From NCBI RefSeq assembly GCF_021026095.1, contig NZ_JAJNCU010000001.1:124001-188000 (forward strand): a DNA stretch of 64,000 bases, written 5' to 3'. The position numbers were made by a program, and so were the translations under genes. The notes under the pieces were generated by a model, which worked only from the letters and a program-made list of their open reading frames with translations, ran no database searches and was not told where the DNA came from. Origin of the DNA: Salinicoccus halitifaciens (GTDB taxonomy: Bacteria > Bacillota > Bacilli > Staphylococcales > Salinicoccaceae). Positions 9,438 through 18,937 of the stretch are shown here, one piece after another (within the stretch, counting starts at the first letter, position 1; every line of letters starts with the position of its first letter).

Positions 9438-9472
9438 AAAAATTGTGCTCAATATAAGTTAAGCACAATTTT
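9438..9472. repeat. Inverted repeat between rpoY and the divergent small gene
   Basis: AAAATTGTGCT and AGCACAATTTT form an 11-bp perfect stem around a 12-base loop. On the minus strand the right arm is followed by extra T residues, so it looks like a terminator or attenuator, although no minus-strand gene lies between it and the def terminator. It is close to where the rpoY promoter should be and could also be an operator. Confidence 0.6.
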
Positions 9473-9633
9473 AGGATTAATCACTCTTCCTGAATTCATT
9501 GCCTAATAAACTTCTTCTCCCGAGGATGCTTCACGATCTATACCTGCATCCCCCATATACACTTATTTTTATTCTACAATATAGACGACCGGCATGCAAA
9601 GACTTTATAATGGAAGTGAATGGAGGGAAGCAT

Positions 9634-9897
9634 GTGAAAGCACAAGACTTATTGACGCGGATCATGATGGAGTCGGAACGGGAGGACCGGGAATTCAGCC
9701 GCCTCGAGTTCAATGTCCGTGACAGGGGCGTCGTCATGAACTACGAATACGCGGACGCAACAGGCACCGGGGACATCCACCGGCCGAGGCACGTTAAGGA
9801 TCCAGAAGTGTTGGACCTGGAGACGTTCGATGAACTGAAACCGCTGCTCTACGAAAAAAACATCCCGTTCAAGGAACGCCGGGATGATTTCCTGTAA
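9634..9897 (+). CDS. Small conserved hypothetical protein
   Basis: About 87 residues, mostly charged, no membrane segment, no family I can name. The frame is open further upstream, but GGAGGG at 9622-9627 sits 6 bases before the GTG at 9634, which gives a compact product beginning MKAQDLLTRIMM. The sequence has alternating charge (DREFSRLEFNVRDRG) and looks like a small soluble alpha/beta protein. It is divergent from rpoY and convergent with def, sharing a bidirectional terminator that overlaps its stop codon. Confidence 0.65.
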   Translation: MKAQDLLTRIMMESEREDREFSRLEFNVRDRGVVMNYEYADATGTGDIHRPRHVKDPEVLDLETFDELKPLLYEKNIPFKERRDDFL

Positions 9898-9922
9898 AAC
9901 CCGTGGATCCACGGGTTTTTTA
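9896..9922. terminator. Bidirectional terminator between the small gene and def
   Basis: AAAACCCGTGG and CCACGGGTTTT form a near-perfect palindrome around AT, with T runs on both strands. The left arm overlaps the stop codon of the plus-strand gene. Confidence 0.9.
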
Positions 9923-10474
9923 TTATTCCAAAGGTTTTGCGCCGATTTTCGGGTCGTTCGGGAAATCTTTGTCGATGCGGTCATAGAACAGTATGCCGTC
10001 GAGGTGGTCGAGCTCATGCTGGAGTACGACTGCAAGATACCCTTTGGCCTTGATCTCGATCGGTTTCCCGTCGATCGTCGTCGCAGTGACGCGCACCCGC
10101 TGGTACCGGTGGACGAGCCCCTCATACTCCTCATCGATGCTCAGGCACCCTTCGCCGCCCGGCAGGTATGTCTCGGTCACCGAATGGCTCTTCACCTTCG
10201 GGTTAATCAGCATATAATCATATTCCGCTTCGCCTTCTTCATTCTCGACATAAATGGCGAGCATCCTCTTATCGAGGCCGATCTGCGGTGCGGCGATGCC
10301 GACGCCCGGGCGCAGGCCGTACTTCTCCGCCGTCTCCGGATTCTGTGAGTTGATGAGGTATTCCCTCATCTCTTTCAGCTGCGAAATCGTTTCTTCGTCT
10401 ATATCAGTGATCTCGGCGGCTTTCTTCCTTAAGATCGGATCCGGATCACGTACGATGTCTTTCATAGTCAACAC
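9923..10474 (-). CDS. def: Peptide deformylase
   Basis: A 183-residue type-2 (Gram-positive) deformylase that removes the formyl group from new proteins. All three motifs are present: GVGIAAPQ, EGCLS (metal-binding Cys) and QHELDH (catalytic Glu with two His ligands). An AGGAGGG six bases upstream supports the GTG start, giving MLTMKDI, the same N-terminus I know from staphylococcal Def. The gene is transcribed away from ykyA; the shared upstream region holds a 20-bp perfect palindrome. Confidence 0.96.
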   Translation of the reverse strand: MLTMKDIVRDPDPILRKKAAEITDIDEETISQLKEMREYLINSQNPETAEKYGLRPGVGIAAPQIGLDKRMLAIYVENEEGEAEYDYMLINPKVKSHSVTETYLPGGEGCLSIDEEYEGLVHRYQRVRVTATTIDGKPIEIKAKGYLAVVLQHELDHLDGILFYDRIDKDFPNDPKIGAKPLE

Positions 10475-10503
10475 GTTAAACCCTCCTGTTTTTGTGTAGG
10501 AAT

Positions 10504-10523
10504 ATTTATAGTATACTATAAAT
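10504..10523. promoter_or_regulatory. 20-bp perfect palindrome between def and ykyA
   Basis: ATTTATAGTATACTATAAAT reads the same on both strands. It contains TATACT/TATAGT elements usable as -10 boxes in both directions, so it could be a shared promoter core or an operator for the divergent pair. Confidence 0.6.
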
Positions 10524-10580
10524 GGACATGATAGATAACATCTGGCGACTATTTAAAATGGATAATGTGGGGGATTTTTA

Positions 10581-11210
10581 ATGAGGAAGATTGCCGGCTT
10601 CATGATGGCAGGTTTGATTTTCATACTTGGCGCATGCAGCAGTGAAATGGATGAACTGGAAGACTTCTATATGGAATTCCAGGAAACGCTTGAAATTGAA
10701 GAGGAGATCCGGGATATCAGCAGTGATTACAATGCACTTGAAAATGAGCGGGGACAGATACAGGACAACTTATCGACGGCGGAGCGCGGTGAATTGACTG
10801 AGATGGGCGAGACACTTGAAGCGAACACCGAAGAGCGCCTCGGGCTGATCAGGGCCGAAGAGGCGGTCATGGCGGAGTCTGAAGAAAAAGCGGCGGAAGC
10901 GGCGGAAGGAATAGACGACATCGACAACGACGAGTACCGCCGGCATGCGGAGGGGCTGATCACCGCAGCGGATGAGCGCTATGACGTGCACGGCGACCTG
11001 ATGGGTGTGTTCGAGAGGGTGCTGAATAAGGAGATGGGGCTGTTCGAACACCTGCAGTCCGAAGAGCTGAGCCAGGACACCATCGACGACAGAATCAACA
11101 CACTGAATGAAGAATATGAAGCGCTTACAGAAAAGCAGGATGAGTTTGCGACCGCCACAGAAAGGTTAAATGAAGTAAAGAATGAAGTTTACAGCATCTT
11201 TGCGGAATAA
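10581..11210 (+). CDS. YkyA-type cell-surface lipoprotein
   Basis: A 209-residue predicted lipoprotein. The signal peptide ends in the lipobox ILGAC with Cys19 as the lipidation site. The mature part is highly charged and almost wholly helical, with heptad-like Glu/Leu spacing, consistent with a coiled coil. Its place between def and pdhA matches Bacillus YkyA, a putative cell-wall-binding lipoprotein of unknown role. GGGGG lies about 8 bases before the ATG. The function cannot be read from the sequence. Confidence 0.75.
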   Translation: MRKIAGFMMAGLIFILGACSSEMDELEDFYMEFQETLEIEEEIRDISSDYNALENERGQIQDNLSTAERGELTEMGETLEANTEERLGLIRAEEAVMAESEEKAAEAAEGIDDIDNDEYRRHAEGLITAADERYDVHGDLMGVFERVLNKEMGLFEHLQSEELSQDTIDDRINTLNEEYEALTEKQDEFATATERLNEVKNEVYSIFAE

Positions 11211-11247
11211 AACATCCGTGTCATATAACAGATTTTTCTGTTCTGAC

Positions 11248-11263
11248 TTTGAAAGCGCTTTGC
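11248..11263 (+). promoter_or_regulatory. cre-like CcpA site upstream of pdhA
   Basis: TTTGAAAGCGCTTTGC fits the cre pattern WWTGNAARCGNWWWCA except at the next-to-last base, and its core GAAAGCGCTTT is palindromic. It is centred about 80 bases before the predicted pdhA start point, a position compatible with CcpA activation rather than roadblock. Confidence 0.5.
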
Positions 11264-11300
11264 CTCAATGTTTGTATCAATCTGTTTCACATCCGCTTAA

Positions 11301-12494
<1,194 letters not shown>

Positions 12495-12497
12495 ATA

Positions 12498-13475
12498 ATG
12501 GCTGAAAAGACGATGATTCAGGCGATCACAGAAGCGATGGCCACTGAACTTAAAAATGATGAAAATGTCCTTGTCTTTGGTGAGGACGTCGGCGTCAACG
12601 GCGGTGTCTTCCGTGCGACTGAAGGCCTGCAGAAAGAATTCGGCGAAGAGCGCGTATTCGATACGCCGCTCGCCGAAAGTGCCCTCGTATCGATGGGCCT
12701 CGGCCTGACGCTGGAAGGGTACCGTCCCGTCATGGAAATCCAGTTCTTCGGATTCGTATTCGAGGCGATGGACGGGGTTGCAGGTCAGATCGCAAGGCAC
12801 CGTTACCGTTCAGGTGCATCAAAACCGACACCGGTCGTCATCCGTGCACCATTCGGCGGCGGTGTCCACACGCCTGAAATGCACGCGGATTCACTGGAAG
12901 GGCTGATGGCACAGACGCCGGGCCTGAAAGTGGTCATCCCTTCCAACCCTGCAGATGCGAAAGGACTGCTGATCGCAGCGATACGTTCGGATGACCCGGT
13001 GGTCTTCCTTGAGCATATGAAGCTGTACCGTTCCTTCCGTGAAGAAGTGCCGGAAGAGGATTATACGGTTGAAATCGGCAAGGCGAAAGTGAAGCGGGAA
13101 GGCACTGACATCACCCTGATCGCATACGGTGCGATGGTGCAGGAATCACTGAAGGCTGCAGAAGCGCTTGAAGAGGAAGGGATCTCCGCAGAGGTGATCG
13201 ACCTCCGGACCGTGTCCCCTGTGGATTATGAGACCCTGGTCGAATCGGTTGAAAAGACGAACCGTGCGGTGGTCGTGCAGGAAGCACAGCGCCAGGCCGG
13301 CATTGCAGCAAACGTTGCAGCCGAACTGTCCGAGCGCGTGATTTTGAGCCTCGAGTCACCGATCAAGCGGGTGACGGCACCGGATACGGTCTATCCGTTC
13401 ACACAGGCGGAGGAAGTATGGCTGCCGAACAAGGACGATATCATCGAAACTGCCAAAGAAGTTTATAATTTCTAA
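12498..13475 (+). CDS. pdhB: Pyruvate dehydrogenase E1 component, beta subunit
   Basis: A 325-residue transketolase-like E1 beta of standard length. [16 protein letters not shown] and the FDTPLAESA segment belong to the N-terminal pyrimidine domain, and [11 protein letters not shown] to the C-terminal transketolase domain. The gene begins 3 bases after the pdhA stop, so the two subunits are translated in tandem. Confidence 0.97.
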   Translation: MAEKTMIQAITEAMATELKNDENVLVFGEDVGVNGGVFRATEGLQKEFGEERVFDTPLAESALVSMGLGLTLEGYRPVMEIQFFGFVFEAMDGVAGQIARHRYRSGASKPTPVVIRAPFGGGVHTPEMHADSLEGLMAQTPGLKVVIPSNPADAKGLLIAAIRSDDPVVFLEHMKLYRSFREEVPEEDYTVEIGKAKVKREGTDITLIAYGAMVQESLKAAEALEEEGISAEVIDLRTVSPVDYETLVESVEKTNRAVVVQEAQRQAGIAANVAAELSERVILSLESPIKRVTAPDTVYPFTQAEEVWLPNKDDIIETAKEVYNF

Positions 13476-13505
13476 TATAAACACATTCAAAAAGGAGGAG
13501 TTACA

Positions 13506-14834
13506 GTGGCTTTTGAATTTAAACTGCCTGATATCGGCGAGGGCATCCATGAAGGTGAAATAGCGAAGTGGATGGTCGCCGAAGGCGATGAAATCAAAGA
13601 AGACGACGTACTCGCTGAAATCCAGAACGATAAAGCACTTGTTGAAATACCGTCACCGGTTGACGGCACGATCAAAAAGCTTCATATTGAAGAAGGTGAA
13701 GTGACGACCGTGGGTACTGTCATCGTGACGATCGATGACGGTTCCGAAGACAGCGGGGAGTCTGAAACATCAGAAGAAGACAGCTCCAAAGAAGAAAGCT
13801 CTGAAGAGGAAGAGAAGAAAGACGACTCCAAGAAGGAAGAAGCCGAGCCCGAAGCAGAAGGCGCGGATGATTCCAAAGATCAGGAAGATGGAAAAGAAGA
13901 GGAACCTTCAGGTGGCCGTGTGATCGCGATGCCGTCGGTGCGCAAGTTCGCACGTGAAGAAGGCATCGATATCAGCCAGGTGAGCGGCTCGGGCAAAAAC
14001 GGCCGTGTGACCAAGGAAGATATCGAAGCATTCAAGAGCGGCGATGCACCGGCAGAATCCGGAGAAGAAGCGGCTTCCGAAGAGGCACCACAGGAAGAGG
14101 TACAAACCGCAGCAGCCGCTTCAGCGGATGAGTCCCTTGAAACACGGGAGAAAATGTCCGGCATGAGGAAGGCGATCGCCAAAGCCATGGTGAATTCCAA
14201 ACAGACTTCACCTCACGTGACGCATCTTGATGAAGTCGTAGTGGATGACCTGTGGGATCACCGCAAGAAATTCAAGGAGATCGCTGCAGAGCAGGGTGTG
14301 AAACTCACTTTCCTCCCTTATGTGGTCAAAGCAGTGGTATCGGCACTGAAGAAATTCCCTGAACTGAACACTTCCATCGACAGCGAATCAATGGAAGTCA
14401 TCCAGAAACATTACTACAACATCGGCATTGCAGCGGACACCGAGCGCGGCCTTGTGGTCCCGGTCATCAAAGATGCCGACAAGAAGTCGATGTTTGAAAT
14501 CTCGGATGAAATCAACCAGCTTGCTGAAAAAGCCCGCGACGGTAAATTGTCCGGCGACGAGATGAAGGGCGGCTCAATGTCGATCTCAAACCTCGGTTCT
14601 GCAGGCGGAGCCCACTTCACCCCGGTCATCAACCAGCCTGAAGTGGCAATCCTTGGAATCGGGCGCATCGAGGAAAAAGCGATCGTCAGGGATGGTCAGG
14701 TTGTACCGGCACGTGTTCTTGCGTTATCATTGAGCTATGACCATAGACAGGTTGATGGCATGAAAGCTCAAACTGCTTTAAATCATATCAAGAGATTATT
14801 GAATAATCCGGAATTATTACTGATGGAGGGATAA
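13506..14834 (+). CDS. pdhC: Dihydrolipoamide acetyltransferase E2 of pyruvate dehydrogenase
   Basis: A 442-residue E2 with one lipoyl domain (about residues 1-79, lipoyl Lys in [11 protein letters not shown]), a linker, a peripheral-subunit-binding domain (about 138-170, [13 protein letters not shown] to GRVTKEDI) and the acyltransferase domain ending in the catalytic DHRQVDG motif. The first linker (about 80-135) is almost wholly Glu, Asp, Ser and Lys, instead of the Ala/Pro-rich swinging arm of many E2 proteins. Strong AAGGAGG ribosome binding site with GTG start. GC and codon use match the neighbours. Confidence 0.96.
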   Translation: MAFEFKLPDIGEGIHEGEIAKWMVAEGDEIKEDDVLAEIQNDKALVEIPSPVDGTIKKLHIEEGEVTTVGTVIVTIDDGSEDSGESETSEEDSSKEESSEEEEKKDDSKKEEAEPEAEGADDSKDQEDGKEEEPSGGRVIAMPSVRKFAREEGIDISQVSGSGKNGRVTKEDIEAFKSGDAPAESGEEAASEEAPQEEVQTAAAASADESLETREKMSGMRKAIAKAMVNSKQTSPHVTHLDEVVVDDLWDHRKKFKEIAAEQGVKLTFLPYVVKAVVSALKKFPELNTSIDSESMEVIQKHYYNIGIAADTERGLVVPVIKDADKKSMFEISDEINQLAEKARDGKLSGDEMKGGSMSISNLGSAGGAHFTPVINQPEVAILGIGRIEEKAIVRDGQVVPARVLALSLSYDHRQVDGMKAQTALNHIKRLLNNPELLLMEG

Positions 14835-14839
14835 TTGGA

Positions 14840-16246
14840 ATGGTAGTTGGAGATTTTCCTATTGAAACAGATACAATTGTAGTTGGTGCAGGTCCAGGAG
14901 GTTATGTTGCGGCAATCCGTGCAGCACAGCTGGGACAGAAAGTGACGATCGTCGAGAAGAATGCATGGGGAGGCGTGTGCCTGAATGTCGGATGTATTCC
15001 GTCTAAAGCAGTCATCTCATCCTCACACCGTTTCCAGGAAGCGCAGAATTCCGAAGAAATGGGCGTCAAAGTTGAAAATGTCAGCCTTGACTTCTCCAAA
15101 GTGCAGTCCTTCAAACAAAGTGTCGTCGACAAACTTGTCGGCGGTGTTGAAGGTCTTCTGAAAGGCAACAAAGTCGAAATGGTCAAAGGTGAAGCTTACT
15201 TCGTCGACAACAACACGATGAAAGTCATGGACGACAAGCAGTCCCAGACTTACAAGTTCAAAAATGCGATCATCGCGACGGGCTCACGTCCGATTGAAAT
15301 CCCGGGCTTCAAGTTCGGCGAGCGCATCATCGATTCAACAGGCGCACTTGACCTTCAGGAGAAGCCTGAAAAGCTGATCGTCATCGGCGGCGGCTACATC
15401 GGTACTGAACTCGGCACGGCCTACGCGAACTTCGGCACTGAAGTGACGATCCTCGAAGGGCAAAAAGATATCCTCGGCGGATTCGAAAAGCGCATGACTT
15501 CACTCGTCAAGCGTAACCTTAAGAAAAAAGGCGTGAAAGTCGTCACTCAGGCGATGGCGAAATCTGCTGAAGAAACTGAAAACGGTGTGAAGGTCACTTA
15601 TGAAGCCAAAGGTGAAACCCACGAAGTCGAAGCGGACTACGTGCTCGTCACTGTCGGCCGTAAACCGAACACCGAAGAAATCGGCCTTGAACAGCTCGGC
15701 ATCAAAAAGACGGACCGCGGCCTGATCGAAGTCGACAAGCAGTCAAGGACTTCCATCGACAACATCTACGCAATCGGCGACATCGTTGAAGGTCTGCCGC
15801 TTGCACACAAAGCAAGCTACGAAGGCAAGATCGCCGCTGAAGCGATTGCGGGCGAGAAGTCAGAAGTCGACTACATCGGCATGCCTGCAGTATGCTTCAC
15901 CGAGCCTGAACTGGCGACAGTCGGACTCAACGAAGCGGATGCCAAGGAAGAAGGCTTTGAAGTCGTCACAGGACAGTTCCCGTTCGGTGCAAACGGACGT
16001 GCGCTCGGTCTGAACAAATCGGACGGTTTCGTAAAAGTCGTTGCGCGTAAAGAAGACGGCCTCGTACTCGGTGCGCAGATCGCAGGTGACGGTGCTTCCG
16101 ACATCATTGCAGAACTCGGACTTGCCGTCGAGACAGGCATCACTCTGGAAGATATCGCTCTGACGATCCATGCACACCCTACTTTAGGTGAGATTCCTAT
16201 GGAAGCGGCTGAAGTCGCACTGGGCAGACCGATCCACTCCATGTAA
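14840..16246 (+). CDS. pdhD: Dihydrolipoyl dehydrogenase E3
   Basis: A 468-residue FAD-dependent disulfide reductase that reoxidises the E2 lipoyl groups with NAD. N-terminal FAD motif [18 protein letters not shown], redox-active Cys pair in [16 protein letters not shown]-binding [10 protein letters not shown], and the C-terminal HAHPTLGE with the catalytic His-Glu pair. GGAGGG precedes the ATG by about 9 bases. It closes the pdh operon at a clear terminator. The same E3 may serve other 2-oxoacid complexes. Confidence 0.97.
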   Translation: MVVGDFPIETDTIVVGAGPGGYVAAIRAAQLGQKVTIVEKNAWGGVCLNVGCIPSKAVISSSHRFQEAQNSEEMGVKVENVSLDFSKVQSFKQSVVDKLVGGVEGLLKGNKVEMVKGEAYFVDNNTMKVMDDKQSQTYKFKNAIIATGSRPIEIPGFKFGERIIDSTGALDLQEKPEKLIVIGGGYIGTELGTAYANFGTEVTILEGQKDILGGFEKRMTSLVKRNLKKKGVKVVTQAMAKSAEETENGVKVTYEAKGETHEVEADYVLVTVGRKPNTEEIGLEQLGIKKTDRGLIEVDKQSRTSIDNIYAIGDIVEGLPLAHKASYEGKIAAEAIAGEKSEVDYIGMPAVCFTEPELATVGLNEADAKEEGFEVVTGQFPFGANGRALGLNKSDGFVKVVARKEDGLVLGAQIAGDGASDIIAELGLAVETGITLEDIALTIHAHPTLGEIPMEAAEVALGRPIHSM

Positions 16247-16256
16247 TATAAATTTC

Positions 16257-16285
16257 AAGGCGTCTTTATGACGCCTTTTATTTTT
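16257..16285 (+). terminator. Terminator of pdhABCD
   Basis: AAGGCGTC pairs with GACGCCTT around TTTAT, followed by TTATTTTT. Confidence 0.85.
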
Positions 16286-16307
16286 GATTTTTATGAGGTG
16301 ATTGAAG

Positions 16308-16583
16308 ATGGCACAGGAATACAGTTATCCATTGGATACCGACTGGACGACGGATGAAGTCGTGAAAGTCGTTGAATTCTTCGAAGCGGTGGAGAACGGC
16401 CATGATGAAGGGGTTTCGGCGGCGGAACTTAAACGGCGCTACAGGGCCTTCAAGGAAGTCGTGCCCTCGAAGAGCGGGGAGAAGACGCTTTTCAGGGAAT
16501 TCAAGGAGCAGAGCGGCCTTGAGTCCTACACCCTGGTCAGGCAGCTGAAAGACGCCGGCGACCAGGATATAATCAGGGCATGA
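16308..16583 (+). CDS. yktA: UPF0223 family protein (YktA)
   Basis: A small soluble protein of about 91 residues matching the UPF0223 family: aromatic start (YSYPLDTDWTTDEV), a helical core around VVEFFEAVE, and the RRYRAFKEVVPSK segment. Function is unknown. A TTG at 16302 is in frame, but GAGGTG is 7 bases before the ATG at 16308, which I take as the start. It follows pdhD as in Bacillus and Staphylococcus. Confidence 0.82.
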   Translation: MAQEYSYPLDTDWTTDEVVKVVEFFEAVENGHDEGVSAAELKRRYRAFKEVVPSKSGEKTLFREFKEQSGLESYTLVRQLKDAGDQDIIRA

Positions 16584-16713
16584 CCGCCGCGGATTGCACG
16601 TTTGTTTTCTGCAGTTTTAAATATATATTGCAGAACATTTGTGATTAAATTATATGATCACGGGTAATGGTTTAAAGAAGTGATTTTAAAAGACATATTT
16701 ACAGGAGGTCGCT

Positions 16714-17694
16714 ATGGCTAGACGAGAATACACACAGACTGTACGGCCGGTGAGCCGTATTGCAGAGAAGATATTCGGTTGGCTGGCATGGATCGGATTA
16801 CTTATCATCGCAGGATTCCTGTTATTTTTCTCACTGGTGACGGTGAACGATCAGGCATTCCTTGATGAGATCAACATGATCGCCCAGGAACAGATAGAAA
16901 TGCAGAATATTGATGGTGTGAGCGCAGAAGAAATGTCCCAGATGATGATCGGGATTCTGAACAGCTTCTGGATGTTCGCGCTGTACCTGGCACTGCCGCT
17001 GATACTCGGCCTGTTCGGGCTGTTGACCATGAGGCGCCGCATTTTGGCAGGGTTCCTCCTGCTGCTTGCTGGGCTGTTGTCCGCACCGCTCGTACTGGGT
17101 GTGATTACAGGACTCATACCTTTATTCTTCATCATTGCAGCAATCCTTTTATTCGTGAGGAAGGATGAAGTGATCACAAGTGATGACCTGGAGCCGCTTG
17201 ATGCGGACCGCGGCGGTATCAGGGACCGTTCTGAAGACCCGAATGCCGGACCTGTAAGATACGACCGTGATCTTGATGACCGCGGCAGACAGAGTGATTA
17301 TGCGCGCAGCCAGGAGTACGAACGCGAGCGCGAATATGAAACCGACCGCAGCCGGGGCAGGGACAGAGATGATGTCCGGACCGACCGCGACTACAGGGAC
17401 GACAACACGAGGGACCGTCGGAGCGACATCGAGGAAACCCGCCAGTTCAACAAGATCAGTGAAGGCGACCATTACACGGAGACGAGGGAGAACGACCGCT
17501 TCGTGGACGGCAACATCGATTCCGAAAGCACGGTGGAACCTGTGACTGAAGAGGAATATAAGCGCACGCACGGCCTCGCAGTCGATGATGACCGCAGCCG
17601 TTCCGGACGTGATAAGGACTACAGCTATGAAAGCGATGCAACGACAGAGCGCCGCCAGAACGTGGACCGCCGCAACAATGACGATTACAGATGA
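16714..17694 (+). CDS. Membrane protein (DUF4064-like) with a long Asp/Arg/Tyr-rich tail
   Basis: A 326-residue protein in two parts. Residues 1-150 hold four membrane segments (about 21-44, 84-106, 108-128 and 130-148) with a polar loop of about 40 residues after the first; this fits DUF4064-type proteins seen at this locus in relatives. Residues 150-326 form a low-complexity tail dominated by Asp, Arg, Glu and Tyr, with repeated DRD, RDRD and YERERE units, probably disordered and on the cytoplasmic side. AGGAGG is 8 bases before the ATG. A terminator follows immediately. No function can be assigned; the tail could bind nucleic acid, membrane lipids or divalent cations. Confidence 0.7.
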   Translation: MARREYTQTVRPVSRIAEKIFGWLAWIGLLIIAGFLLFFSLVTVNDQAFLDEINMIAQEQIEMQNIDGVSAEEMSQMMIGILNSFWMFALYLALPLILGLFGLLTMRRRILAGFLLLLAGLLSAPLVLGVITGLIPLFFIIAAILLFVRKDEVITSDDLEPLDADRGGIRDRSEDPNAGPVRYDRDLDDRGRQSDYARSQEYEREREYETDRSRGRDRDDVRTDRDYRDDNTRDRRSDIEETRQFNKISEGDHYTETRENDRFVDGNIDSESTVEPVTEEEYKRTHGLAVDDDRSRSGRDKDYSYESDATTERRQNVDRRNNDDYR

Positions 17695-17701
17695 TGAATG
17701 C

Positions 17702-17725
17702 GCCCGCCATGTGCGGGCTTTTTTT
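17702..17725 (+). terminator. Terminator after the charged-tail membrane protein
   Basis: GCCCGC pairs with GCGGGC around CATGT, followed by seven T. Confidence 0.9.
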
Positions 17726-17839
17726 ATTGACATGCCTTACCGGTGCAATTTGTTACAAAAAAGTCGGTATCATTTGGAATCGGTACCAACACGATGAAAT
17801 CAGAGTCCGCATGACTGTCCCCACTCACGGAAAGATGGA

Positions 17840-17854
17840 AACATTCTAAAAATT
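17840..17854 (+). promoter_or_regulatory. CodY-like box 1 upstream of the BASS transporter and ilvD
   Basis: AACATTCTAAAAATT differs from the CodY consensus AATTTTCWGAAAATT at three of 15 positions. It lies about 15 bases upstream of a possible -35 (TTGTCT, 17869-17874). Confidence 0.5.
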
Positions 17855-17871
17855 AAAAAATAAAGCTATTG

Positions 17872-17886
17872 TCTTCTTTGAAAATT
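17872..17886 (+). promoter_or_regulatory. CodY-like box 2 overlapping the transporter promoter
   Basis: TCTTCTTTGAAAATT differs from the CodY consensus at four of 15 positions, with the right half perfect. It overlaps the presumed -35/-10 spacer, where binding would block transcription. Confidence 0.42.
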
Positions 17887-17937
17887 TGTTATCATAAGTG
17901 CTATTAAATGAATATACATAGAATGGGGTCTTCAGTT

Positions 17938-18921
17938 ATGAATGCATTAATTCGTTTCAGCCAGTTCGTGGGCAGCACTTTCGCGGTATGGGCACTCGTC
18001 TTTGCGGTTCTCGCGTTTGTTTTACCGGAAGGGTTCACCTGGATTGCACCGTACATTTCGATACTGCTCGGAATCATCATGTTCGGCATGGGGCTCACTT
18101 TGAAGCTCAGCGACTTCAAGCAGGTCGTCAAGGCGCCGAAGCCAGTCCTTGTAACTGTGCTCGCGCAGTATACGATCATGCCGCTCATCTCGATATTGCT
18201 GGTATGGGCATTCCAGCTGCCGGCAGAAATCGCGATCGGTGTGATACTGGTCGGGTGTACACCGGGCGGGACGTCATCCAACGTCATGACTTTCCTTGCC
18301 AAGGGTAACGTCGCGGTCTCCATTGCGGCGACATCCATCTCCACACTGCTTGCACCGGTCATCACGCCGATGCTGACACTGCTGCTTGCGAGTGCACTGC
18401 TGCCGGTGTCGTTCATGGCGATGTTCATCTCCATAGTTCAGATCGTATTGATACCGGTCGTGCTGGGCATATTCGTCAACTATCTGCTCGGTGAGCGCGT
18501 GGAAAAAGTGGTGGGTGTTTTACCATTAGTGTCGGTTATTGGTATAATCGGTGTAATTGCAGCCGTCGTCTCGACGAACGTCCAGAACATCATCGAGACC
18601 GGACTGCTGATTTTCGCAGTCGTCATCCTGCACAACCTGCTCGGTTATGCTGCAGGCTTCCTGCTCGGAAAAGTGCTGAACTTCAAAGTTCAGGACCAGA
18701 AAGCGGTCTCCATCGAAGTGGGCATGCAGAACTCAGGGCTTGCGGCGACGCTTGCGACCGCGCATTTTTCACCGATCGCAGCAGTTCCGGGTGCGATCTT
18801 CTCGGTATGGCACAACATATCAGGTTCACTCGTTGCAAACTGGATGAGCAAAATCAAGAATGATGAAGAAGGAACAGAGGCACAAAAAGAAACAGGACAG
18901 ACAGAAGAAATAATCACTTAA
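17938..18921 (+). CDS. BASS-family (bile acid:sodium symporter type) transporter
   Basis: About 327 residues with nine to ten membrane segments. It carries the family's conserved [16 protein letters not shown] motif and the later [14 protein letters not shown] motif, both part of the crossed-helix substrate and sodium sites. Members carry bile acids, pyruvate, pantoate or 2-oxoacids with sodium. I start at the ATG at 17938, which follows GGGGTCTTCAGTT and gives the usual N-terminus; an upstream ATG at 17908 lacks a ribosome binding site. It is 16 bases from ilvD with no terminator between, so the two are probably co-transcribed, which suggests a substrate related to branched-chain precursors. 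The substrate itself is inference. Confidence 0.8.
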   Translation: MNALIRFSQFVGSTFAVWALVFAVLAFVLPEGFTWIAPYISILLGIIMFGMGLTLKLSDFKQVVKAPKPVLVTVLAQYTIMPLISILLVWAFQLPAEIAIGVILVGCTPGGTSSNVMTFLAKGNVAVSIAATSISTLLAPVITPMLTLLLASALLPVSFMAMFISIVQIVLIPVVLGIFVNYLLGERVEKVVGVLPLVSVIGIIGVIAAVVSTNVQNIIETGLLIFAVVILHNLLGYAAGFLLGKVLNFKVQDQKAVSIEVGMQNSGLAATLATAHFSPIAAVPGAIFSVWHNISGSLVANWMSKIKNDEEGTEAQKETGQTEEIIT

Positions 18922-18937
18922 AAAGGCGGGAAAATTC

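Noticed and set aside
16641-16667. SigB promoter before the charged-tail membrane protein
   Set aside because: GGGTAA fits the -10 but no GTTT-type -35 stands at the right distance.
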